A stretch of DNA of 64,000 nucleotides from Smithella sp. (lineage in GTDB: Bacteria > Desulfobacterota > Syntrophia > Syntrophales > Smithellaceae). The stretch covers positions 62,001 to 126,000 of the forward strand of contig SCVW01000045.1 in NCBI GenBank assembly GCA_007244375.1. The letters run 5' to 3'. Positions 1 through 7,667 of this stretch are shown here, one piece after another (the stretch's first letter is position 1; each line of letters starts with the position of its first letter). Made by a program: the position numbers and the translations under genes. The notes beneath the pieces are model-generated. The model made no database searches. It was not told where the DNA came from and worked only from the letters and a program-made list of their open reading frames with translations.

Positions 1-366
1 AATTCATCTCTGATGCATGCCGCAACAAGTATGGTTATTCATGCCATTAAGCATCTGGCAGAAATTCCGGATAAGATAAAACTTTTGCCTTCACACATAA
101 CTGATTCTGTTAAGAATCTAAAAACAGAAATCCTTGAAGAAAAATCGGTAAGTCTCGATCTTGAAGAAGCGCTTATTGCCATCAGCATAAGTGCGGCAAA
201 TAATCCGGCCGCCCAATTGGCATTGGAAAAACTTCGGGAACTCCGTGATTGTGAAGCTCATATGACTCATATTCCTACACCAGGCGATGAAACAGGACTT
301 CGACGTTTGGGCATTAACCTGACAACTGATCCTAACTTTTCGACCAATGATTTATTCATAAAATAG
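1..366 (+). CDS. DUF1846 (UPF0371) family protein, C-terminal part
   Basis: The reading frame is open from the first base of the window, so the gene's beginning lies to the left and only about the last 121 residues are visible. The segment HAATSMVIHAIKHLA, the run ISISAANNPAAQLALEKL and the end TPGDETGLRRLGINLT match what I remember of the C-terminal region of DUF1846 proteins, a family of about 500 residues whose function is unknown. The gene ends 190 bases before gap with no clear terminator, so it is probably a separate unit. The family call rests on recalled sequence pattern only; the biochemical role is not known to me. Confidence 0.75.
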   Translation, partial: NSSLMHAATSMVIHAIKHLAEIPDKIKLLPSHITDSVKNLKTEILEEKSVSLDLEEALIAISISAANNPAAQLALEKLRELRDCEAHMTHIPTPGDETGLRRLGINLTTDPNFSTNDLFIK

Positions 367-500
367 AACATAATAAGAATAGATCTGTCCTTCAGTTTTA
401 AAATATTTTCTTCACTATAATGGTGAACTTGTTTGAAAGTTATTTGCATCATGATTATTAATTTAGAGTGTTATTTTCACGATTCGGGAGGCAAAATCGA

Positions 501-530
501 TTGACAAAGAAATCATCTTTTGATTAATAA
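501..530 (+). promoter_or_regulatory. Candidate sigma-70 promoter for gap-pgk-tpiA
   Basis: A perfect -35 hexamer TTGACA (501-506) is followed after 17-18 bases by an AT-rich -10-like stretch (TTAATA/TAATAA, 524-530), 26 bases before the gap start. The -10 match is weak, so this is a tentative call. Confidence 0.35.
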
Positions 531-555
531 TTTTCAAAATATAAAGGAGGTTAAT

Positions 556-1554
556 ATGTCCATCAAAATTGCGATTAACGGATTTGGAAGAATTGGCCGG
601 CTTGTATTCAGGGCCGGATATAAAAGCAAAGATGTGGAATTCGTGGCGGTAAATGACCTCGCAGATGCCAGAACCCTTGCTCATTTGTTGAAATACGATT
701 CAAATCATGGGACTTTGGATGCCGAAGTTAAAGTCGGCAACAACGCAATAATTATTGATGGTAAAGAAATCAAAACATTTTCTGTCAGAGAGCCGGAAAT
801 GTTGCCTTGGAAAGATTTGGGGATTGATGTTGTTTTGGAAAGCACCGGGAAGTATACTGACAAAGAAGGAGCTGGGAAGCACATTAAAGCTGGTGCCAAA
901 AAGGTTGTTATTTCGGCGCCGGCTAAAAATCCGGATGTAACTTTTGTCCTTGGTGTCAATCAGGAAGTGTATGACAAGTCCAAACATAATGTCATTTCCA
1001 TGGGATCGTGCACCACAAATTGTCTGGCGCCGATTGTTAAGATATTACATCAGGAATTTGGCATTGAATACGGATTGATGACAACAATTCATGCCTATAC
1101 CAATGATCAGGTTGTGCAGGATGAACCGCACAAGGATTTAAGAAGAGCCCGCGCCGCAGCACTTTCCATGATACCGACCACAACAGGAGCAGCCAAAGCG
1201 ATTTCAGAAGTTATACCGGAAATGAAAGGAAGGCTCGATGGGCTGGCTATTCGGGTTCCTACACCGAATGTTTCCCTTGTCGATTTTGTGGCAACACTTT
1301 CAAAGAGTACGAAGAAGGATGAAGTTAACGCCAAGTTCAGAGAATATGCAAAAGGAGCCATGAAAGGAATTCTTGCATGTTCTGAAGAAGAATTGGTTTC
1401 GCGTGATTTCAACGGCAATACATATTCTTCTATCGTGGACATTTCCAATACAGCTGTCATCGGTGGCAATATGGTAAAGGTTCTTTCCTGGTATGACAAC
1501 GAATGGGGATTTTCCAACAGAATGTTGGAACTGCTTTCTTTTATCATGAAATAG
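556..1554 (+). CDS. gap: Type I glyceraldehyde-3-phosphate dehydrogenase
   Basis: This cytosolic enzyme oxidises glyceraldehyde 3-phosphate to 1,3-bisphosphoglycerate with NAD, or runs in reverse for gluconeogenesis. The N-terminal Rossmann motif INGFGRIGR, the catalytic cysteine in SCTTNCLAP (Cys152), the catalytic histidine in TIHAYTNDQ and the C-terminal YDNEWGFSNR are all intact, and the length of 332 residues is normal. The frame is open from 520, but ATG 556 is chosen because it follows AAGGAGG at good distance and starts exactly at the conserved N-terminus. It is first in a gap-pgk-tpiA cluster, 27 bases before pgk. A second, very different GAPDH is encoded at about 12-13 kb, so this one is the likely housekeeping glycolytic enzyme. 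Confidence 0.97.
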   Translation: MSIKIAINGFGRIGRLVFRAGYKSKDVEFVAVNDLADARTLAHLLKYDSNHGTLDAEVKVGNNAIIIDGKEIKTFSVREPEMLPWKDLGIDVVLESTGKYTDKEGAGKHIKAGAKKVVISAPAKNPDVTFVLGVNQEVYDKSKHNVISMGSCTTNCLAPIVKILHQEFGIEYGLMTTIHAYTNDQVVQDEPHKDLRRARAAALSMIPTTTGAAKAISEVIPEMKGRLDGLAIRVPTPNVSLVDFVATLSKSTKKDEVNAKFREYAKGAMKGILACSEEELVSRDFNGNTYSSIVDISNTAVIGGNMVKVLSWYDNEWGFSNRMLELLSFIMK

Positions 1555-1581
1555 TAGAGAAAGAGTAATTAAGGAAAAAGC

Positions 1582-2760
1582 ATGAAATATATTGATCAGC
1601 TCGATATGAAAAATAAACGGGTTTTTTTACGGGTGGACTTTAATGTTCCGATGGATAAAGAAGGAAATGTTACCAGTGATAAACGCGTGAGATCGAGTAT
1701 TCCCACGATAAATTTTGCGCTGGAGAAAGGAGCTAAATTAATCATAGCTTCACACCTGGGCAGACCGAAAGGTAAAAAAGTTGCGGAGATGTCGCTAAAA
1801 CCGGTGGCAAAAGTACTTTCAGGATTGCTGCAAAAAGAGGTCATGTTTTTAGACGATTGTGTAGGAGAAGCAGCAGAGCAGGCGACGGGCAAAATGAAAG
1901 AGGGAGATATCATTCTTTTGGAGAATCTTCGATTTCATCCGGGCGAAGATAAAAACGATTCAGCGTTTGCCAAACAGCTGGCCGCGCTTTGCGACATTTA
2001 TATTGACGATGCCTTTGCCGTATCGCATCGGGCGGCAGCTTCCAATTCAGCGATTACAGAATTTGTTCCCGTGTGTGCTGCCGGATTCCTGCTAAAAAAT
2101 GAAGTCGAATATTTCGAAAAGGCCATGGTTAATCCGGCACATCCTTTGGTTGCGATTATTGGTGGAGCCAAGGTCTCTGATAAAATCAGCCTTCTGGAAA
2201 ACCTCATTGAAAAGGTGAATATAATCATTATTGGTGGCGGTATGGCCTTCACCTTTCTGCGGGCAGCTGGTTACGAGACCGGTAAATCTCTTTGCGAAGA
2301 AGATATGCTGGATACAGCGCGCAAAATTGTGGATAAAGCCAAACAGAAAAATGTGAAGTTTTTACTTCCTGTGGATGCCGTAATTGCCCCGGCCGCAACG
2401 GCTGAAGCGGAAGCCAAAGTCTGCAGCTTGAAAGAATTTCCCAAAGATTGGATAGGTTTGGATATCGGTCCGGCTACGATTTCTCTTTTTAGTGATGCGC
2501 TGCAGGGTGTAAAAACAATAATCTGGAACGGCCCTATGGGTATGTTCGAGCTTGCTGCCTTCAGTAAAGGAACCTTTGGTCTGGCACAGGCCGTAGTCGA
2601 TTCTGGAGCAGTCTCCATAATCGGTGGAGGTGATACGGATACGGCCATTAAAAAAGCGGGGCTGAGTTCAAAGATGTCTTATATTTCAACAGGTGGTGGA
2701 GCATTTCTCGAATGGCTGGAAGGTAAGATCCTACCGGGAATTGCCGCGCTGGAAAGATGA
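1582..2760 (+). CDS. pgk: Phosphoglycerate kinase
   Basis: Pgk transfers phosphate between 1,3-bisphosphoglycerate and ADP, the first ATP-yielding step of lower glycolysis. Visible hallmarks are RVDFNVPMD near the N-terminus, the substrate-binding ASHLGRPKGK, LLENLRFHPGE, GGAKVSDKI, and the C-terminal nucleotide-binding glycine run GGGDTDTAI followed by STGGGAFLEWLEGK. The length of 392 residues is typical for bacteria. ATG 1582 follows an AAGGAAAAA ribosome site. The gene lies between gap and tpiA; the tpiA start is 17 bases after its stop, which indicates one transcript. Nothing is missing or unusual. Confidence 0.97.
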   Translation: MKYIDQLDMKNKRVFLRVDFNVPMDKEGNVTSDKRVRSSIPTINFALEKGAKLIIASHLGRPKGKKVAEMSLKPVAKVLSGLLQKEVMFLDDCVGEAAEQATGKMKEGDIILLENLRFHPGEDKNDSAFAKQLAALCDIYIDDAFAVSHRAAASNSAITEFVPVCAAGFLLKNEVEYFEKAMVNPAHPLVAIIGGAKVSDKISLLENLIEKVNIIIIGGGMAFTFLRAAGYETGKSLCEEDMLDTARKIVDKAKQKNVKFLLPVDAVIAPAATAEAEAKVCSLKEFPKDWIGLDIGPATISLFSDALQGVKTIIWNGPMGMFELAAFSKGTFGLAQAVVDSGAVSIIGGGDTDTAIKKAGLSSKMSYISTGGGAFLEWLEGKILPGIAALER

Positions 2761-2777
2761 AAGATAAGGAGGAGACA

Positions 2778-3536
2778 ATGAGAGAATGGATTGTTGCCGG
2801 TAACTGGAAAATGCATAACAATGTTGCCGAGTCTATTGCGTTAGCCAAAGCTATCAGAGAAGGTTTAACTGCCATTAAAAATGGAGAAGTGGTTATAGCA
2901 CCGACTTTTACAGCTTTGTTTAGCGTTGGTGAAATTATTAAGGGATCGAGAATATCGCTGGCCGCTCAAGACATGCATTACGAAGATAAGGGAGCTTTTA
3001 CTGGAGAAATATCACCGGCAATGCTTAAGGATGTTGGATGCATTTATGTGATTATCGGCCATTCGGAACGCAGAAAATATTTTCATGAACAAGATAATGA
3101 TGTGAATTTAAAAGTCAAAAAAGCATTGATGATTGGTTTAAAACCTATTGTCTGCGTGGGAGAAACTGATGAAGAAAGGGTAAAAGGAGTTACCCAATCA
3201 GTTGTCGGCAGGCAACTGAAGGAAGGCTTAAGTGGTGTGGAAAAAATTGATAATGTTGTTATTGCTTACGAACCGGTTTGGGCAATAGGAACGGGTAAAG
3301 TAGCCACACCGGAGCAGGCGCAAGAAGTACATTTCTTCATCCGAGGCATCTTAAAAAATTTGTATGGTGGCAGCACAGCTGACGACATTCGGGTACTATA
3401 TGGAGGAAGTGTAACCAAAGATAATATCGGCGATTTAATTGCGATGAAAGATATCGACGGTGCTCTTGTCGGAGGAGCATCATTGAAGGTGGATAGTTTT
3501 CTGGGAATCATTAAAGTAATTTCCTCTAAACAATAA
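2778..3536 (+). CDS. tpiA: Triosephosphate isomerase
   Basis: TpiA interconverts dihydroxyacetone phosphate and glyceraldehyde 3-phosphate. The catalytic residues are in place: Lys11 in AGNWKMHN, His95 in IIGHSERRKYF and Glu165 in AYEPVWAIGTGK; the phosphate-binding loops LYGGSV and GALVGGASLK are also present. The length is 252 residues. The frame is open from 2757, overlapping the pgk end, but ATG 2778 is preferred because AAGGAGG precedes it by a few bases and the family N-terminus begins there. It is the last glycolytic gene of the cluster; the usual next gene in many bacteria (secG) is absent and a lipoprotein gene follows instead. Confidence 0.97.
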   Translation: MREWIVAGNWKMHNNVAESIALAKAIREGLTAIKNGEVVIAPTFTALFSVGEIIKGSRISLAAQDMHYEDKGAFTGEISPAMLKDVGCIYVIIGHSERRKYFHEQDNDVNLKVKKALMIGLKPIVCVGETDEERVKGVTQSVVGRQLKEGLSGVEKIDNVVIAYEPVWAIGTGKVATPEQAQEVHFFIRGILKNLYGGSTADDIRVLYGGSVTKDNIGDLIAMKDIDGALVGGASLKVDSFLGIIKVISSKQ

Positions 3537-3683
3537 TATAATACTGCAAACTTTTGTTTCTTTTCCATAGTCAAAAAGAGAACATTGTCATTTTTGAAGA
3601 AGTGATTGATTAACAAATACAACTGTCTTATCTTCTGCTGCGACAGAATGTTGCTTTAGAAAATATCCGAGAACGTATAGAAC

Positions 3684-4808
3684 ATGAATAATTTGCGTAA
3701 TTTTTTAGCTGGAATAGCTTTTTTGATATTGGTTGTTTTATTTCAGGTGGTGCTGGTAAATGGTTGCGGATCATCCGACTCACAGAATAGTTACAGTAAT
3801 GTGTCTTATGAGTTCAATATTATCGATTCACCTACCACTATTACATCTGACGATGAACCTTTCATGGAAGAGGAAGCGGTTTTTGAATCGATTCCCGGAA
3901 TGAACGGACATCATTCCGCTTCACTGACCATTTTTCCCGATGGCGAAATGCTGGCTGCGTGGTGTTCTTACAGCGGAGATCATGAGTTGTCGGGCTTGGC
4001 AATTTACCGGTCGCGCAAAAAAACCGGAGAGTCATGGGAGATTCCCCAACTTCATATCGATCGTTCTATTGGCGACGGCAATCCGGTGCTTTACAGCGAA
4101 GGCGATCATGTATGGCTTTTTCAGGCGGCAGTTCCCGGCGGTTGGGATACGTCACATATTGAAGTTCAGGAATCCACCGATAAAGGGGAGAGTTGGACCG
4201 ATCCCGTTGTTTTGGGGCCGACGTTAGGACCGGATGTCAAATATCCGCCGGTACGCCTGAATGATGGTACATTGCTTTTACCGGCATATGATGAGATTTC
4301 GAGTAAATCCATTTTCTTTTCGTCAACAGATGGAACAAACTGGAATCTATTGTCATCAGTAGAGAGTAATCCGGGAAATACCGAGCCGTCATTAGTGCAA
4401 TTAAGTATGAGTCGGTTATTCTGCGTTATGCGCAACGAAGGACAGGGATGGCTATGGGTGACGGCTTCGGATAATAACGGAAAGTCATGGTCGGAACCGA
4501 AAGATAGCGGTTTTTTGAATCCTGCGAGTGCTTCTCAGATGATTCGTCTAGCAAATGGGCATTTGGTGTTGGTTTATAATGACAGCGCCACGGTACGCAG
4601 ACCTCTTTCGATTGCGATTTCAGCAGATGATGGGCGCACCTGGCCATATAGAAAAGTCCTGAAAGATGGGACAGATACATTCAGTTATCCCTTTGCAGTT
4701 CAGGCGCCTGATGGAATCATTCACATTCTCTACAGCCTGAATCGCGACAAGATTATGCATATGGCTGTCAATGAAGCATGGATAATTTTATCGTCTTACA
4801 TATTCTAG
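3684..4808 (+). CDS. Sialidase-like BNR-repeat lipoprotein
   Basis: The N-terminus has a charged start, a hydrophobic stretch and VNGC, a plausible lipobox with Cys at about residue 28, so the protein is probably exported and lipid-anchored. Four Asp-box (BNR) motifs are visible: STDKGESW, SSTDGTNW, SDNNGKSW and SADDGRTW, which mark a sialidase-type six-bladed propeller. In the family, exo-alpha-sialidases release sialic acids, but many bacterial members act on other sugars or have unknown substrates, so the substrate is not assigned. It lies about 150 bases after tpiA on the same strand with only a weak ribosome site, so co-transcription is uncertain. Confidence 0.7.
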   Translation: MNNLRNFLAGIAFLILVVLFQVVLVNGCGSSDSQNSYSNVSYEFNIIDSPTTITSDDEPFMEEEAVFESIPGMNGHHSASLTIFPDGEMLAAWCSYSGDHELSGLAIYRSRKKTGESWEIPQLHIDRSIGDGNPVLYSEGDHVWLFQAAVPGGWDTSHIEVQESTDKGESWTDPVVLGPTLGPDVKYPPVRLNDGTLLLPAYDEISSKSIFFSSTDGTNWNLLSSVESNPGNTEPSLVQLSMSRLFCVMRNEGQGWLWVTASDNNGKSWSEPKDSGFLNPASASQMIRLANGHLVLVYNDSATVRRPLSIAISADDGRTWPYRKVLKDGTDTFSYPFAVQAPDGIIHILYSLNRDKIMHMAVNEAWIILSSYIF

Positions 4809-4834
4809 AAGCAACTTGGTAATTGGTTCGATTT

Positions 4835-4858
4835 CTCTATTCGCGATAGCGAGTTTTT
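4835..4858 (+). terminator. Possible intrinsic terminator between convergent genes
   Basis: CTCTAT and ATAG-C-GAG can pair with one bulged base around a TCGCG loop, followed by five T residues. It lies 26 bases after the sialidase-like gene, which converges on the alanine racemase gene. The stem is short, so the call is tentative. Confidence 0.35.
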
Positions 4859-4911
4859 AAAATAGATCTATTTTTCAGCATAATCCGGCAAATCTCCGGA
4901 AATATAATTTT

Positions 4912-6864
4912 TTAAATATCCCAGGTGAATATCACGCCGCTGGTGGGGAAAATCCAGTCTTTGTCGGAGATATTGATGCTGATGGATTTACCTTTCTTTA
5001 TGGAAACAGAAGGCTGCGGGTGTCTTCCGGCAAAAAAACTTTCTTCTCTTACATTTTTTATACCCGCCTTTTCATAATTGAAATTAATTTCCAACCCTCG
5101 TACCGGATAAACCAGATATACGGGAAAGATTTTGTTTCCCTTGGATTTTTTTGTTGAGATTTCGATTTCCAGTTTTACTTCGGTATTTATTTTTTTCTTA
5201 AGCTGTTCGGATCCGCACCAGATTTCATAACCGCGCTTTGTGTTTTTTGTTTCAATAATGGGAATATTTTCTTTATCAATGCGTACCTGTTCTACAGTAA
5301 AATCTCTGTCCATGATCAAATCTTTTCCGTTGTTCATCAGCCAACGGTATTCGCAGCGCGGGTCTTCAAATAACTCGGCTAACTGGGAATGGCTGGACGC
5401 GCAGCCGATCATAAAGATGTTGTGACGTAATGTTTTTTTATATTCAACCCGGGTGCTGACGCAAAGATAATCTTTAGATGTTTTGATGTTTTTTGTTTTT
5501 GGTAATTTTGCTATGTTGATGTCATAACGGAAGCAGGAACGCAATTCCAGCCGGCGATCTTCCTTACCGAAGAGCGTTTCGAACATTTCATAATAGATTG
5601 CGTTGCCTAATTCTTCGTCACGTGCGCGTGTTTGGAGGCAATGACGTATAATGTTATCGATACGGGAAATGGATTTTTCTTCATCCGGAATGAATATCCG
5701 CCGCAGTCGCGGCTCTATAGCGTCTACCTTTCCTTTTTGCAAGAAAATGCGCGGCGCTCTTTTTCCCAGAGCGCAAAGGATTTCGTAACTAATGTTTTGA
5801 GCCTTGGCGGCGATTTCATTGGCACTGATATATTCTTTTCCCTGCCTGCCCAAAAGAACGGCTTCGTCACCGACAGAGCAGTCGGGAATGTGGGTGACGT
5901 CGATTGTGCACATGTCCATCGAAATTCTTCCAACAATGGACGCTCGCTTTCCGCGGATTAAAGCCTCTCCCTGATTGGAAAGAATAAAGCCATAACCGTC
6001 TCCGTAACCAACAGGGATCGTCGCAATTCGGGTTTGTTTTTTAGTAATGTATGTGCTGCCGTAACCGATACCGTAACCTTTAGGAAAATCTTTTAACAAA
6101 ACAATACTGGTTTTAAAAGACATAACTTGTGTAAGCTTGGCTCCGGATTCATCATCCGGCGAAGGGTAAATACCGTAAGTCATGATTCCTGGACGAACCA
6201 TATTCAATTTAAACTCAGGATAGTTTAAAATTGCTCCGCTGTTGTCTATATGCCGTATGGGAAATTCTACTCCCGAATTCTTAATTACTGAAAGCAAATT
6301 GGAAAAATAACTCCACTGCTTGTCGTTGTAAGGGATTATTTTTTCACTGGAAGCAAGATGACTGAAAATTCCTTCCATTATAATGTTGGGTAATTTGGAT
6401 ATTTTGCCAATGAGCTTCACCGCTTCTGTATGCATGGTTCCGCCGCGACCCATACCGGTATCCACTTCGATATGCACCGGAAGTTTATGATCCGTTTTGG
6501 CAAGCGCAATGTTGAGTTTTTTTGTAAAATAGATGTCTGAAACAGAAGGGGTAAGGTTGTATTTAATTATTTGTTCGATTTCCGCAGCAGTTGACGGTCC
6601 TAAAATAACGATGGGTGCTTCGATTCCGCTTATTCTAAGTTGAACACCTTCATCGGCATTGGCCACGCCAAGCATTCGTGCGCCGTTTTTTAAGGCGGTG
6701 TTGGAAATTTCTATGGCACCGTGCCCGTAAGCATCAGCCTTGACAACCTGCATAAAATCAACCTGCGGGCCGATCAGTCTTTTTATTTCTTTCAGATTAC
6801 CGATAAAACTATCAAGATCAACTTCTACCCAACTGCGATATTTTTGTTCTTTTTTTAACGGCAT
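4912..6864 (-). CDS. alr: Alanine racemase with an unusual C-terminal extension
   Basis: Residues 1 to about 375 are a complete alanine racemase, the PLP enzyme that makes D-alanine for peptidoglycan. Lys42 in VVKADAYGHGA is the PLP lysine, and the GYGSTY...IPVGYGDGYG region near residues 265-285 supplies the second catalytic tyrosine. The C-terminal part of the racemase ends near LCALGKRAPRI. A further 270 or so residues follow in the same frame (from about FIPDEEKSIS to the end), making 650 residues where about 370 is usual. This extension has a helical, charged first part (about 385-440) and a second part rich in alternating beta-like stretches ending in SGVIFTWDI. I do not recognise it. 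ATG 6864 starts at the normal N-terminus; no strong ribosome site is seen. Confidence 0.9.
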   Translation of the reverse strand: MPLKKEQKYRSWVEVDLDSFIGNLKEIKRLIGPQVDFMQVVKADAYGHGAIEISNTALKNGARMLGVANADEGVQLRISGIEAPIVILGPSTAAEIEQIIKYNLTPSVSDIYFTKKLNIALAKTDHKLPVHIEVDTGMGRGGTMHTEAVKLIGKISKLPNIIMEGIFSHLASSEKIIPYNDKQWSYFSNLLSVIKNSGVEFPIRHIDNSGAILNYPEFKLNMVRPGIMTYGIYPSPDDESGAKLTQVMSFKTSIVLLKDFPKGYGIGYGSTYITKKQTRIATIPVGYGDGYGFILSNQGEALIRGKRASIVGRISMDMCTIDVTHIPDCSVGDEAVLLGRQGKEYISANEIAAKAQNISYEILCALGKRAPRIFLQKGKVDAIEPRLRRIFIPDEEKSISRIDNIIRHCLQTRARDEELGNAIYYEMFETLFGKEDRRLELRSCFRYDINIAKLPKTKNIKTSKDYLCVSTRVEYKKTLRHNIFMIGCASSHSQLAELFEDPRCEYRWLMNNGKDLIMDRDFTVEQVRIDKENIPIIETKNTKRGYEIWCGSEQLKKKINTEVKLEIEISTKKSKGNKIFPVYLVYPVRGLEINFNYEKAGIKNVREESFFAGRHPQPSVSIKKGKSISINISDKDWIFPTSGVIFTWDI

Positions 6865-7045
6865 AAATTATTCCAATAGATTTTCTAAATACTTCCTGCA
6901 GCCTTATAGAATTTGATGTTTTCTGTACTTATTTGCAGAGACCTTTAGATAAAAATTTTTTCCAGGATAAATTTTCCTGGATAATATCAAATCGTTGATT
7001 AAAGTCAAGCCGCCTGCATCTTTCAAAGAAATCGACAATTTATAC

Positions 7046-7073
7046 TTGAAAAATAAATTTTTTTAATTAGAAT
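7046..7073 (+). promoter_or_regulatory. Candidate sigma-70 promoter for the desulforedoxin-like gene
   Basis: TTGAAA (7046-7051) and TAGAAT (7068-7073) are separated by 16 bases, 57 bases before the start codon at 7131. Both hexamers differ from consensus by one base. Confidence 0.45.
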
Positions 7074-7130
7074 ACAAAAAATACTTGGAGGGTGAATATT
7101 TAAACCCTTCACAACGAGGAGGAAAAATCA

Positions 7131-7406
7131 ATGGTAAAAGCAAGATATGGAGATGTTCTGAGTTGTGAAGTATGCGGATTGACCGTAATAGTAGATGAAG
7201 AATGTGGTTGCGCTTCGGTTGATATTATTTGTTGTGAAGAGCCAATGGTTCACACCGGCGTATCAAAGTTGAAATTATTGCAGGCCGCCGCCGAGCCGAA
7301 AAAAAAGGCAGTCGTGAAAAAAGTAAAAACAGCAAAGAAAAAAGCACCTAAAGAGAAAAAGAAACCTGTAAAGAAGATTTCTAAAAAAGCGGCAAAAAAG
7401 AAATAA
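7131..7406 (+). CDS. Desulforedoxin-type small metalloprotein with lysine-rich tail
   Basis: The first 40 residues resemble desulforedoxin and the N-terminal domain of desulfoferrodoxin: Cys12-x2-Cys15 and the adjacent pair Cys34-Cys35 are the usual four iron (or zinc) ligands. Two more cysteines (25 and 27) are extra. From about residue 55 the sequence turns into a tail of lysine, alanine and proline with repeats such as KKAPKEKKKPVKK, like histone H1-type tails, so the protein could bind nucleic acid or acidic surfaces. It lacks the superoxide-reducing domain. GAGGAGG precedes ATG 7131 at good distance. It stands alone, divergent from alr. The metal-site call is from the motif; the role of the tail is inference. 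Confidence 0.75.
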   Translation: MVKARYGDVLSCEVCGLTVIVDEECGCASVDIICCEEPMVHTGVSKLKLLQAAAEPKKKAVVKKVKTAKKKAPKEKKKPVKKISKKAAKKK

Positions 7407-7667
7407 ACGAACCCTTCCGACGGAAGCTGACTAGTTTCGAGTAGCGTTATTAATTGTTTGAAAGTTGAAGCTTCAATTTACTAGAGTCTCGTCGAGAGCG
7501 GGATTCTATCAATGTGGTGTTTTGCCAAAATATCCTGTTTCGTGTAAGCATTCCACAAAAGCGAGACGAAAACCTCATCACATCCAGTGTTTATGTTCTG
7601 ACCTTGAAAAAATATGTGAATTCTGATTAGAAATTTACAAAATTTGTCTTTTGCAGGAATCCCCCTT

